64,000 bases of DNA from NCBI GenBank assembly GCA_016933965.1, contig JAFGTS010000032.1, positions 43,279-107,278 of the forward strand, given 5' to 3'. The notes under the pieces are model-generated. The model was not told the DNA's origin, ran no database searches, and saw only the letters and a program-made list of their open reading frames with translations. This DNA is from Deltaproteobacteria bacterium. GTDB lineage: Bacteria > Desulfobacterota > Syntrophia > Syntrophales > UBA2210. This document shows, piece by piece, positions 15,297-23,480 of the stretch. The position numbers and the translations under genes are program-made. Numbering within the stretch: position 1 is the first letter of the stretch; each line of letters opens with the position of its first letter.

Positions 15297-16052
15297 ATGG
15301 AAGAGTCCCTGAAAGAACGGCACCGGTTTTTTCTCAAGGACAGTGTCCGGAAACAGATCGATTTTTCCCGGACCGACCAGAGCCTCGGAAAGGCCCCGCC
15401 GCCCATTGAAAAACCTTATGATGCCGGGTCCGTCAGGATCGATCTTCCTTCACGGGATTCCTGGAAGGGGATCGGGGACATCGGCCTCATCAGGGCTATC
15501 GACAACCGGAGAAGCCGGCGCAGCTTTCTGAAGGAGCCGCTCACCCTCGATGAGCTGTCCTTTCTACTCTGGGCGACACAAGGTATCCGCATGCGGATCG
15601 ACGCGGGACACGCCTACCGAACGGTCCCCTCGGCCGGGTGCCGGCACGCCCTGGAGACTTATCTCTGCGTTCTCAACGTAAGCGGCCTTGCCCAGGGCCT
15701 GTACCGGTATCTTCCCCTCGAACATCAGCTTCTTGTGGAGTACCGGGATACTGGCCTGGCGGGCAGGATCGTCAGGGCATCCTTCGGCCAGCCCTATCCG
15801 GGCGAGGCGGCCGTCACGTTCATCTGGACGGCCGTTCCCTATCGGATGGAATGGCGGTACGGCCCGGCGGCCCACAAGGTGATCGCCATCGACGCGGGTC
15901 ACGTCTGCCAGAACCTGTATCTTGCCTGCGAGGCGATCGGCGCCGGGACCTGCGCCGTGGCGGCCTATGACCAGGATGGGATGGACGAATTCCTGGGGAT
16001 CGACGGGGATGAGGAATTCGTCGTCTATTGTGCCCCGGTGGGCAGGGTGTGA
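15297..16052 (+). CDS. SagB/ThcOx family nitroreductase-like oxidoreductase
   Basis: 251 aa, ATG with AAAGGAG 7 nt upstream. It has the FMN nitroreductase fold with the SagB-type N-terminal signature AIDNRRSRRSF, an LLWATQGI helix, the FMN region RTVPSAGCRHALETY and the C-terminal LGIDGDEEFVVYCAPVG. SagB/ThcOx enzymes oxidise azolines in peptide natural products when next to a cyclodehydratase. None is present here, so a generic FMN oxidoreductase role is as likely. The N-terminal 60 residues match stand-alone SagB-like proteins of anaerobes. Confidence 0.85.
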   Translation: MEESLKERHRFFLKDSVRKQIDFSRTDQSLGKAPPPIEKPYDAGSVRIDLPSRDSWKGIGDIGLIRAIDNRRSRRSFLKEPLTLDELSFLLWATQGIRMRIDAGHAYRTVPSAGCRHALETYLCVLNVSGLAQGLYRYLPLEHQLLVEYRDTGLAGRIVRASFGQPYPGEAAVTFIWTAVPYRMEWRYGPAAHKVIAIDAGHVCQNLYLACEAIGAGTCAVAAYDQDGMDEFLGIDGDEEFVVYCAPVGRV

Positions 16053-16075
16053 GGAACACGGTACCGGAAGTGTCC

Positions 16076-16225
16076 ATGGAGAAGATAGAGCTTATCCTTT
16101 TTGATTTCGGCGGCGTGACTTTTTCAAATACTTTGACATAATCGTGAACAGCTATTATGAAGAGAAGAGCAAGCAGGACCTGACCCTCTTCGACGGGGTC
16201 GTTCCGCGCAGGGGGGGTGCCGGAC
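16076..16225 (+). pseudogene. Decayed HAD-family hydrolase remnant
   Basis: ATG 16076 opens MEKIELILFDFGGVTF, the first motif (DxDG/DFGG) of HAD hydrolases, but meets TAA at 16139 after 21 codons. About 3 nt later another frame reads NSYYEEKSKQDLTLFDGV and then loses sense. What would be a 200-aa gene has collapsed to about 150 nt. The rest of the gap to 16372 has an imperfect hairpin (CCGGTCC 16276-16282 with GGACCGG 16293-16299) and no gene. Confidence 0.55.
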
Positions 16226-16372
16226 GGTTACCGGCAGCCTGAAACGAACACGCATCGGTACAGGAAAATGCGAGACCGGTCCGGAAGAACCGGGACCGGG
16301 TAAAGGGGGATTTTTCGCTTCGGTCACAGGAAGCGGTGCCGCCGGCGGGACAGGTCCCCCGGCGCGCGGGGG

Positions 16373-16675
16373 GTGAAAATGGAAGTCCTTTTCTTTCCCG
16401 GAGAGAGGGTTCTCAGGCCCATGCCGCAGGGCGGCTGCCTTGACGTGCAGCTCTCGCTCCTGGACGATCGGGCACTGCAGGTCAAAAAGCCCATTTTTTC
16501 CTTTGATGTCCTGGTTTCCTTTGAGAGCGGCGCCATGGTCAGGATATATGGTCTCAGTTACGTGAGGCTCGCCCTCTACAGGAACGTCCATGATTACGTT
16601 AAAGGGATAATCGAACGGCAGTGGCACCGTTCAAAGAACGAAAAGGTCCGCCTTGTCCTGATGCTCAATCGCTGA
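16373..16675 (+). CDS. Hypothetical protein
   Basis: 100 aa starting at GTG 16373 (or ATG 16379). Codon third positions are GC-rich like neighbouring genes, and the composition is balanced, which favours it over the longer minus-strand frame across the same DNA that is Pro/Arg-rich. The predicted pattern is beta-rich (MEVLFFPGERVL, LDVQLSLLDDRAL, FSFDVLVSF, AMVRIYGLSYVRLALY) followed by a basic C-terminal helix. No family recognised. It converges with nadD. Confidence 0.5.
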   Translation: MKMEVLFFPGERVLRPMPQGGCLDVQLSLLDDRALQVKKPIFSFDVLVSFESGAMVRIYGLSYVRLALYRNVHDYVKGIIERQWHRSKNEKVRLVLMLNR

Positions 16676-16732
16676 ATCGACTGCGCGGTCCGGTTCTTCA
16701 CGGCACGGACATGAAGATGTGCCGCGATATCG

Positions 16733-17383
16733 TCATGTTTCCCGGTACAGTTTCTGTTCGTTGATGTATTCCCTGACGGGTTCGGGGACCAGGTACCGGA
16801 TTGACCGCCCCGCCCGGACACGGCTTCTGATATCCGTGGAAGAGATGTCGAGCTGGGTGACGGCCCGAAAGAGGATGAGATATCCCGTCGGTCCTCTGAA
16901 ACCGCCCGCTGGGGCGTCATAGACGAACCGAAGGGGGCAATCCCGGGGCAGGATCTTTGACAGGTCGCTCCGGTCGTATCCCGGGCGGGTCATGACGACA
17001 AAGTGGCAGAGCGTCAGGAGCTCCTGCCAGTCCCGCCATTTTCTGATATCGGCAAAGGCGTCCCTGCCGAGGATAAAGTAGAGCTCGGTTCCCGGTGGTG
17101 CCGTTTCGCGGAAGTCGCATACGGTGTCGATCGAGTACGAAGACCCCTGCCGCCGGCCTTCCATGTCGGAACAGGTGAAAGTCGGGGCCCCCTCGATGGC
17201 CCGCCGTACCATTTCCCGGCGGTGAGAAAAGGGGGTTGTTTCCGCACCGGTTTTCAGCGGTTGCTGCAGCGCGGGTATCAGGATCATCCGATCCAGCGAC
17301 TCCGATTCGATGATCTCCTCGGCACACCTGAGATGACCGTAGTGAACGGGATCGAAGCTGCCCCCGAACAATCCCCATTTCAT
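16733..17383 (-). CDS. nadD: Nicotinate-nucleotide adenylyltransferase
   Basis: 216 aa, full length. It transfers AMP from ATP to nicotinate mononucleotide to give deamido-NAD in NAD biosynthesis. The nucleotidyltransferase motif [12 protein letters not shown] is at residues 7-18 and the [15 protein letters not shown] motif lies near the C-terminus, both diagnostic of NadD. The start overlaps the proA stop by 4 nt, the common proA-nadD arrangement of many bacteria, where rsfS usually follows; rsfS is absent here. Confidence 0.95.
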   Translation of the reverse strand: MKWGLFGGSFDPVHYGHLRCAEEIIESESLDRMILIPALQQPLKTGAETTPFSHRREMVRRAIEGAPTFTCSDMEGRRQGSSYSIDTVCDFRETAPPGTELYFILGRDAFADIRKWRDWQELLTLCHFVVMTRPGYDRSDLSKILPRDCPLRFVYDAPAGGFRGPTGYLILFRAVTQLDISSTDIRSRVRAGRSIRYLVPEPVREYINEQKLYRET

Positions 17384-18636
17384 GACCGTACCTGTCCGTT
17401 TCCGTAAATGATGAACTTGGTCGTCGTCAGCTCCTCCAGACCCATGGGGCCGAAGGCGTGCAGTTTTGTGGTGCTGATACCGATCTCGGCGCCCAGTCCC
17501 AGCTGGAACCCGTCGCTGAAGCGCGTCGACGCGTTCACCAGGACCGTCGAGGAATTGACCTCGCGCAGGAATCGCTGAGAATTCTCATAGTCCCGGGTAA
17601 CGATCGATTCCGTGTGCAGCGAACCGTACCGCTCGATATGGGCCATCGCTTCGTCGATGTCTTCAACGACGCGGACGGCGAGGATGAGGTCCAGGTATTC
17701 CTCGTACCAATCCTCCTCTCCGGCTGCCTCCATGTCGGGGATGACGGCCCGGGTCCTGTCGCACCCCTTCAGCCGGACGCCGGACGCCCTCATTTTTTCG
17801 GTTATGACCGGCAGGAACCGCCCGGCGATGCCGGCATGGACGAGAAGCGTTTCCATGGCGTTGCAGACACCGGGTCGCTGGACCTTGGCGTTCATGCAGA
17901 TGTCGCAGGCCATGCCGGGGTCGGCCGTCTCGTCGACGAACACGTGGCAGACACCCTTGTAGTGTTTGATAACGGGGATCCGCGACTGGCGGACCACCGC
18001 CCTGATCAGCTCCTCACCGCCGCGGGGGATGATGAGATCGATGTATTCTTCCTGGGAAAGCATTACCTCCACCGCCTGCCGGTCCGTGACGGGAATGATC
18101 TGTATGGCCGTTCCGGGGATGCCGTGTTTCTCGCAGGCGTCCCGAAGGATGCCGGCGATCGCCAGGTTCGAATTGATCGCCTCGGACCCTCCCCGGAGAA
18201 TGACGGCGTTCCCCGATTTCATGCAGAGGGCCGCCGCGTCGGCGGTCACGTTGGGACGGGATTCATAGATGATGCCGATGACACCCAGGGGGATGCGCAT
18301 CCGCCCCACCATGAGCCCGTTGGGTCGTTTCCACATGGAAGTTATCGAACCCACGGGATCGGGAAGGGCCGCGATCTCTCTCAATCCTTCCGCCATTGCG
18401 CCGATCGCTGTTCCCGTCAGCGTCAAGCGGTCGATCATTGCCGCTGAAAGGCCCTTCTCCCGCGCATAGGAGAGGTCCCTGGCGTTTTCTTCAATGATGA
18501 GGTCGCCCTGCCGGACAAGTCCATCCGCCATATCGTGAAGGGCTTCGTTCTTCCTGTTCGACGGAACCGTTGCAAGCCTGTTTGCGGCCGCCCGCGCCTG
18601 TTTCGCTATGGTGATCACTTCATTGCCGACGTCCAT
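17380..18636 (-). CDS. proA: Glutamate-5-semialdehyde dehydrogenase
   Basis: 418 aa from ATG 18636, which gives the family's usual length; the upstream in-frame ATG adds 23 unlikely residues. It reduces gamma-glutamyl phosphate to glutamate semialdehyde with NADPH in proline synthesis. Visible are the aldehyde-dehydrogenase NAD region [18 protein letters not shown], the catalytic cysteine in [16 protein letters not shown] and the C-terminal [17 protein letters not shown] signature of ProA. It is cotranscribed with nadD; proB is not in the window. Confidence 0.96.
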   Translation of the reverse strand: MDVGNEVITIAKQARAAANRLATVPSNRKNEALHDMADGLVRQGDLIIEENARDLSYAREKGLSAAMIDRLTLTGTAIGAMAEGLREIAALPDPVGSITSMWKRPNGLMVGRMRIPLGVIGIIYESRPNVTADAAALCMKSGNAVILRGGSEAINSNLAIAGILRDACEKHGIPGTAIQIIPVTDRQAVEVMLSQEEYIDLIIPRGGEELIRAVVRQSRIPVIKHYKGVCHVFVDETADPGMACDICMNAKVQRPGVCNAMETLLVHAGIAGRFLPVITEKMRASGVRLKGCDRTRAVIPDMEAAGEEDWYEEYLDLILAVRVVEDIDEAMAHIERYGSLHTESIVTRDYENSQRFLREVNSSTVLVNASTRFSDGFQLGLGAEIGISTTKLHAFGPMGLEELTTTKFIIYGNGQVRS

Positions 18637-18718
18637 GGGTGCCTTTTTCTCCTGTCCGCATCGTGCGGTGTGACCGATGCCCTGAATTTCATGCCCTTTT
18701 TGCATTGAACCAAAGAAC

Positions 18719-18745
18719 TTTATAGGATATGAAATGCCCTGTCAA
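18719..18745 (-). promoter_or_regulatory. Candidate promoter of proA-nadD
   Basis: On the minus strand TTGACA (18740-18745) precedes TATAAA (18719-18724) with a 15-nt spacer, shorter than the 17-nt optimum seen elsewhere in the window. Good boxes but suboptimal spacing. Confidence 0.45.
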
Positions 18746-18791
18746 GATTCCAGGGGCTATGGTCTTCAATTGATCCCGGCGGGGAATGCCG

Positions 18792-19859
18792 ATGAGCGAT
18801 ATCCGTGTCAAGGCGGGAAAACATGTCTTTGCCATGATCCAGGACGGAGGATTCGATTTAGACCGGGTGACCACTTTCATCGGTCCCGGCGCCGGCCCCC
18901 GCTGGCTCATCGCATCCGGTTTCGACAGCACCCTCGTACGAAGTGACCTGCTGGGGAGAAGAAAACCGGTCCTCCTTGTCGGTTCATCGGCGGGGGCCCT
19001 TCGATTGGCCGCCTGGTTGCAGCCGGAGTTTGAAAAAAGTTACCAGGCCCTGGTGGATTCATACCTGTCCCTCGTGTTCAGCCGCCGGGACAACCGCCGG
19101 ACCATCCTGCGGGCGATCTCGAATCTTATCGACGAGTATGTTGAAAACGACGCGCTTCCCTTTGCCTTGAGAAACCGGCGGTTCCGCATCGCCGTCATTA
19201 CGGCCCGGTCGCGTGCCATGACGGCCTCCGAGATACCGCCGATCCTGGGCGCCGGCCTCGGGGCGGCCTTTCTTGCCAATGCCGTCCATAGCTCGCTCAT
19301 GCACCGGTTTTTCAGCCGCGTCGTCTTTTATAACGGCCCCATCGTTCCCCGTTTCTGCCTGGACAGGTCCTTCAGGGGAGAGACGGTTGCGTTGAACGAA
19401 ATAAATTTCAAGCATGCCCTGCTGGCGACATCGGCGATCCCCCTTGCCGTCTCCGGGGTGAGGGATATATACGGCGCCCGTACGGGCGTGTACCGGGACG
19501 GCGGCCTGATGGATTATCACCTGAATCAGCGGTATGCGGCGACCGATGAGGAGGTGACCCTGTTCTTCCACCATCAGGAACGGATCATTCCGGCCTGGAT
19601 GGATAAAAAACTGCCCTATCGAAAGCCGCGTCCGGGAGTCCTGGATTCCGTCCTGATGGTCCATCTCTCGGAGGACTTCGTCGAGAAGCTGCCCGGCGGC
19701 AGAGTGCCGGACCGGACCGATTTCCGTACCTATGCGGGTGATCCGGAGACGAGGATCGCATACTGGCGGAAGGCCGTGGAGCTTGCGGCGCCTTTGGGGG
19801 AACAGTTCCTGGACCTGGTTGCCGGCGGCAGGCTGCGGCAGGTCGTTGAGAAACTATGA
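18792..19859 (+). CDS. Patatin-like phospholipase family protein
   Basis: 355 aa from ATG 18792 (GGGGA 6 nt upstream). The N-terminal half contains an oxyanion-like GPGAGPRWL and the nucleophile elbow LVGSSAGALRLAA; the catalytic aspartate lies in YRDGGLMDYH. This is the Ser-Asp dyad of patatin lipases acting on acyl esters of membrane lipids. There is no signal peptide, so it acts in the cytoplasm or at the inner membrane face. The oxyanion loop GPGAGP differs from the usual GGGGxxG. The stop overlaps the next gene's start (ATGA), tying it to the radical SAM protein. Confidence 0.85.
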   Translation: MSDIRVKAGKHVFAMIQDGGFDLDRVTTFIGPGAGPRWLIASGFDSTLVRSDLLGRRKPVLLVGSSAGALRLAAWLQPEFEKSYQALVDSYLSLVFSRRDNRRTILRAISNLIDEYVENDALPFALRNRRFRIAVITARSRAMTASEIPPILGAGLGAAFLANAVHSSLMHRFFSRVVFYNGPIVPRFCLDRSFRGETVALNEINFKHALLATSAIPLAVSGVRDIYGARTGVYRDGGLMDYHLNQRYAATDEEVTLFFHHQERIIPAWMDKKLPYRKPRPGVLDSVLMVHLSEDFVEKLPGGRVPDRTDFRTYAGDPETRIAYWRKAVELAAPLGEQFLDLVAGGRLRQVVEKL

Positions 19860-20869
19860 ATTACCGGGACCGGAAACAGGATCATCAGGCCATCCTGCGG
19901 GACCGGGCGGAACGGCTTGCGGCCATGCTGTGCGACTGCACGCTCTGCCCGCGCCGGTGCCGTGTCAACCGGCTGAAAGGGGAGAAAGGGTTCTGCGGGA
20001 TCGGAGACAGGGCCCTCGTCAGCTCCGTCCTCGCCCATCATGGGGAAGAGCCTCCCATTTCCGGCAGCGGCGGTGCCGGAACGATCTTTTTTGCGTCCTG
20101 CAACCTTCGCTGCCGCTTCTGCCAGAACTACCAGATCAGCCACCGGGCGGCGGGGACGCCGATGGACGGTGCCGCCCTGGCCGATGAAATGCTGCGGCTG
20201 CAGGATGACGGCTGCCATAATATCGAGGCCGTGACGGCGACCCCCCAGGTCGCCGCCCTTGTCGGATCCCTCAGCCGTGCCGTCGAGAAGGGGCTTTCGC
20301 TGCCCCTTGTCTATAACTGCGGCGGCTACGAGGACCCGGATGTCATCGATCTCCTTGAGGGGATCGTCGATGTCTATCTGCCCGATCTCAAGTTCGGGCT
20401 CGCGGAGGATGCCCTGCGCTTCACCGGGGTCGAGGATTATGTGGAGACGGCCCTGGCGGCGATCGGAAAAATGCTGGCACAGGTGGGGCCTGAGCCGGAG
20501 TTCGAGGGGGGGATTATGAGGAAGGGCATGATAATCCGGCACCTGGTCCTGCCCGGAAGTATGGAGAACAGCCGCCGGGTGCTGCGGCTCATCAGGGAGC
20601 ACCTGTCGGCGGCGGTGCCCCTCAGTATCATGTCCCAGTACACGCCGGTGCCTCCCGTGGCGGATGATCCCGTCCTGGGAAGGAGGGTGACACGCCGGGA
20701 GTATGAAGAAGTGGTGAATGAAGCACTCGACCTGGGATTCGAATACCTCTTCGTGCAGGAAGTGAGCGACCTGGCGCTCGCTCCCGACTTTGACCGGGGA
20801 AAACCCTTTCAATGGGCCGGCCCCGGTGATACAAAGGAGCCAACAGAAACGTCGAGAGGTGAAACATGA
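19856..20869 (+). CDS. Radical SAM protein, PflX/COG1313-like
   Basis: 337 aa. N-terminal cysteines CDCTLCPRRCRVNR and GFCGIG precede the radical SAM cluster motif CNLRCRFC in FASCNLRCRFCQNYQ, the layout of PflX-type proteins related to pyruvate formate-lyase activase. The usual HNINLVTPTH stretch is replaced by HNIEAVTATPQV. The C-terminus has the conserved SQYTPVP motif. Substrate unknown. Translationally coupled on both sides (ATGA overlaps) to a patatin and a CGGC protein, a combination that gives no known pathway. Confidence 0.85.
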   Translation: MNYRDRKQDHQAILRDRAERLAAMLCDCTLCPRRCRVNRLKGEKGFCGIGDRALVSSVLAHHGEEPPISGSGGAGTIFFASCNLRCRFCQNYQISHRAAGTPMDGAALADEMLRLQDDGCHNIEAVTATPQVAALVGSLSRAVEKGLSLPLVYNCGGYEDPDVIDLLEGIVDVYLPDLKFGLAEDALRFTGVEDYVETALAAIGKMLAQVGPEPEFEGGIMRKGMIIRHLVLPGSMENSRRVLRLIREHLSAAVPLSIMSQYTPVPPVADDPVLGRRVTRREYEEVVNEALDLGFEYLFVQEVSDLALAPDFDRGKPFQWAGPGDTKEPTETSRGET

Positions 20870-21312
20870 GCGACATAACGAAAATAGGGATCATCATCTG
20901 TGATCGCTACCGCCGGTGCGCCGGAGGAAAATGCATCCGGGCCATGAAGAACCGGGAAGGTGCCTTCAGCATATACGGAGACACCCCGCTGGAACTGGTC
21001 GGATTCACCACCTGCGATGGATGCCCGGGAGGGAATATTGAATACGCCGGCGAAGAAATGGTGAAGAACGGGGCGCAGGTCATCCACCTGGCCACGGGTT
21101 TTATCGTCGGGTATCCGCCCTGTCCTTACATTGACACTTTCAGGAAGTTTCTGGAGGCCCGATATCCCGTAAAGGTGGTTGTCGGCACGCACCCGATCCC
21201 GAAAAAATACCTCGACATGCACACATCCCTCGGTACCTGGGACGATCCGGCGACCGAACCCCTTCTGGATCCGATCATGGCTGACGATACCATTCGGCGG
21301 GCCTACGATTGA
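20866..21312 (+). CDS. CGGC domain-containing protein
   Basis: 148 aa. The CGGC family (PF08821) is recognised from ICDRYRRCAGGKC, the CDGCPGG motif near residue 45 and the YPPCPYIDTF segment, all Cys-rich sites thought to bind metal. It is found mainly in anaerobes and archaea with radical SAM or redox neighbours. It is the last gene of the patatin/radical SAM operon and might supply or hold a metal centre for the neighbour; this is inference only. Confidence 0.85.
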   Translation: MSDITKIGIIICDRYRRCAGGKCIRAMKNREGAFSIYGDTPLELVGFTTCDGCPGGNIEYAGEEMVKNGAQVIHLATGFIVGYPPCPYIDTFRKFLEARYPVKVVVGTHPIPKKYLDMHTSLGTWDDPATEPLLDPIMADDTIRRAYD

Positions 21313-21389
21313 CGGCTTCGTGAGAAGTTCCCCCGTGGCGCCCGGCGTTACCCCTTGCCATTGCGACGTGTACGCGAAGGACCCGGGGA

Positions 21390-22079
21390 TCAGGGGACCT
21401 CATACACCTCCGCTCCCGGCGGCGGGGTGAAGCTGAAGAGCGGATCGGGAAGGCCGGTATTTGTTTCGATGTTTTCGAGAGAGAGGTCCGTTGTATTGTC
21501 GTAGAGGTCCGTAAAGCGGCACCGGATCACGCGGTATCGCTCATCTTCCACCGTCAACCGGAGCGTCTTGATACCCTCGGCGTAATCGGCCGGTGTCAGT
21601 ATCAGTCCATACTGCCCCGCGGCATCGACGGCGGGTTCGGCGTAGGTGATGGTGAAGTCCTCCGTGAATTTTCCGATCCCGGCGAGGAACCGCAGGGTGA
21701 TCTTCGAGGTGAGGATCCGCCGTGAATCCTGAACGTAGACCATATTGTCCGCCGGTATGTAAAGCCAGGCCTTCTCCGGATTAACGACGAGTTTCTTGGG
21801 GGCGGGGTGTTGATAGTCCCAGACCATGCAGGACGGTTTTTTGATGAAGACGACGCCTTCCTCCCGGATGGTCCGTCCCAGGGTTGCAATGAATGATTCC
21901 TGAACGAAGGACGCCCGTATGTCCGTCGTTCCGTCATACTGTTCCTGAACGCGATCGATCAGTTCGGCAAGGGGCGGGGGACCGTTCCCGAAGGCCGCGG
22001 AACCCCAGGTGCAGATCACGGCGGCGATCAGCAGCGCGGCGGTGAACAGTTGATAACATATTTCTTGCCGGGAATTCAT
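21390..22079 (-). CDS. lolA: Outer-membrane lipoprotein carrier protein LolA
   Basis: 229 aa with a signal peptide (residues 12-32, FTAALLIAAVICTWGSAAFG). LolA is the periplasmic chaperone that takes lipoproteins from LolCDE to the outer membrane. The family pattern is clear: LIDRVQEQYDGTTDIRASFVQ, then GVVFIKKPSCMVWDYQHP and the WLYIPADNMVYVQ strand. Its presence supports a diderm organism. Convergent with the CGGC gene; its upstream region contains the DnaA-box-like array. Confidence 0.88.
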   Translation of the reverse strand: MNSRQEICYQLFTAALLIAAVICTWGSAAFGNGPPPLAELIDRVQEQYDGTTDIRASFVQESFIATLGRTIREEGVVFIKKPSCMVWDYQHPAPKKLVVNPEKAWLYIPADNMVYVQDSRRILTSKITLRFLAGIGKFTEDFTITYAEPAVDAAGQYGLILTPADYAEGIKTLRLTVEDERYRVIRCRFTDLYDNTTDLSLENIETNTGLPDPLFSFTPPPGAEVYEVP

Positions 22080-22211
22080 ATGCTCCTGGAGAGAAATCCT
22101 GTGGAAAATCGAAATGTAAGAAATAACTTCCGGTAATTATTATTAAATTTTTTGTGCCCGGATATTGTGCTGGGTCATTCAAAATATGAGAAATGAATAT
22201 GATTTTACCCG

Positions 22212-22256
22212 TATCAACAGCACTGTCCACAGAGTTGTCAACAGCTCTGTGGACAG
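22212..22256. repeat. Four DnaA-box-like 9-mers at exact 12-bp spacing
   Basis: TATCAACAG (22212), TGTCCACAG (22224), TGTCAACAG (22236) and TGTGGACAG (22248) follow one another every 12 bp, separated by three variable bases. The last is an inversion of the second, so CTGTCCACAGAG (22223-22234) and CTCTGTGGACAG (22245-22256) form a perfect 12-bp dyad. Each resembles the DnaA box TTATCCACA with about two mismatches. A closer match, TTTTCCACA, lies on the minus strand at 22100-22108, and an AT-rich stretch (about 22120-22160) lies between. No T-tract follows on either strand, so it is a poor terminator. Confidence 0.55.
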
Positions 22257-22264
22257 CGGGCAGC

Positions 22265-23341
22265 CTATTCCGATATCGTTATCCTCCAACCGAAAGGATC
22301 ATCCTTTTCGCCGTACTGAAGATCAAGAAATTCTCGATAGAGCCGTTCCGTCAGGGGGCCTGTTGTGCCATCCTTGATCCTGTACTCGCGGTCCTTATAA
22401 TAAATTTCTCCCACGGGCGACACAATCGCTGCCGTCCCCGACGCGAAGACCTCCAGGAGGGTCCCCTTGTCATGGGCCTCCATGATCTCGTCGATCGACA
22501 CGGGGCGTTCCGTCACGGTGACCCCCCAGGACCGTGCCATGGTGAGCACGGAGTTTCTCATGATCCCCGGCAGAATGCTGCCCGAGAGACGGGGCGTAAC
22601 GAGTTCCTCGCCTATGAGGAAGAAGATATTGCTCGTTCCCACTTCCTCCGCGTATTTGTGAAGCCGTGCGTCGAGCCACAGGACCTGCGCGTACCCCATC
22701 TTGTTCGCTTTCTGGGTTGCGTAGAGGCTCGCCGCGTAATTCCCCGCCGCCTTGCAGTATCCCACTCCACCCACGGCGGCCCTGACGTATTCTTCGGTGA
22801 CATAGATCTTGGTCGGGCCGAACCCATGGGCGTAGTAAGCCCCCACGGGACCGACGATGATAAAGAAGATGTAATCGCTTGAGGCATGCACGCCGAGTGC
22901 CGGTTCAGTGGCGATCATGGTCGGCCTGATATAGAGCGAGGTGCCTTCCCCCCGGGGTATCCATTCCTTTTCAAGAAGCACCAGCCGTGTCACGGCTTCC
23001 ATGAACACCTGTTTATCCACCGTGGGCATACAGAGCCGTTCGGCGGAGACGTTCATCCGCTTGATGTTTTCCTCGGGCCTGAAGAGATGGACGGCCCCGT
23101 CCTTTCCATAGTAAGCCTTCATGCCCTCAAATATTTCCTGCCCGTAATGAAAACACATTGATGCGGGGTCAAGGGTCAGGGGCCGATAGGGTTCGATCGA
23201 GGCATCGTGCCACCCCTTTTCACGGGTGTAATGCATGATGAAGAAATGGTCCGTGAACACCTTCCCGAACCCCAGTTCCGATTCATCGGTGGGTTTGGAT
23301 TTCATTTTCTCCGGGGCGACTTTTGTCAGGGTTATTTCCAT
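22265..23341 (-). CDS. ilvE: Branched-chain amino acid aminotransferase
   Basis: 358 aa, the longer eukaryote-like/type II BCAT class. PLP-dependent transamination between branched-chain 2-oxo acids and glutamate, the last step of valine, leucine and isoleucine synthesis. The PLP lysine is in GYCKAAGNYAAS; the substrate and cofactor motifs CFHYGQEIFEGMKAYYG and EVFASGTAAIVSPVG are intact. Monocistronic on available evidence, with 140 nt to the upstream comM-like gene end. Confidence 0.95.
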   Translation of the reverse strand: MEITLTKVAPEKMKSKPTDESELGFGKVFTDHFFIMHYTREKGWHDASIEPYRPLTLDPASMCFHYGQEIFEGMKAYYGKDGAVHLFRPEENIKRMNVSAERLCMPTVDKQVFMEAVTRLVLLEKEWIPRGEGTSLYIRPTMIATEPALGVHASSDYIFFIIVGPVGAYYAHGFGPTKIYVTEEYVRAAVGGVGYCKAAGNYAASLYATQKANKMGYAQVLWLDARLHKYAEEVGTSNIFFLIGEELVTPRLSGSILPGIMRNSVLTMARSWGVTVTERPVSIDEIMEAHDKGTLLEVFASGTAAIVSPVGEIYYKDREYRIKDGTTGPLTERLYREFLDLQYGEKDDPFGWRITISE

Positions 23342-23480
23342 GGTGCTGTCTCCTCTGGGATTGCTTGCATTCAGCCCGATCTTCCGGCCCGTCCACTGTC
23401 GTGCTCATCTGGAACACGGGGAAGCCGCTGCCTCAGGCGCTTTCCGGGCATGTCCCCTCTAAGATTTCCGCACAATAGCA

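Noticed and set aside
16124..16627. 167-aa minus-strand open frame
   Set aside because: Pro- and Arg-rich with no fold pattern; the plus-strand 100-aa frame has normal codon use.
22223..22256. 12-bp dyad as a terminator of ilvE
   Set aside because: No T-rich tract follows on either strand, and the 12-bp phasing of 9-mers fits a protein-binding array better.
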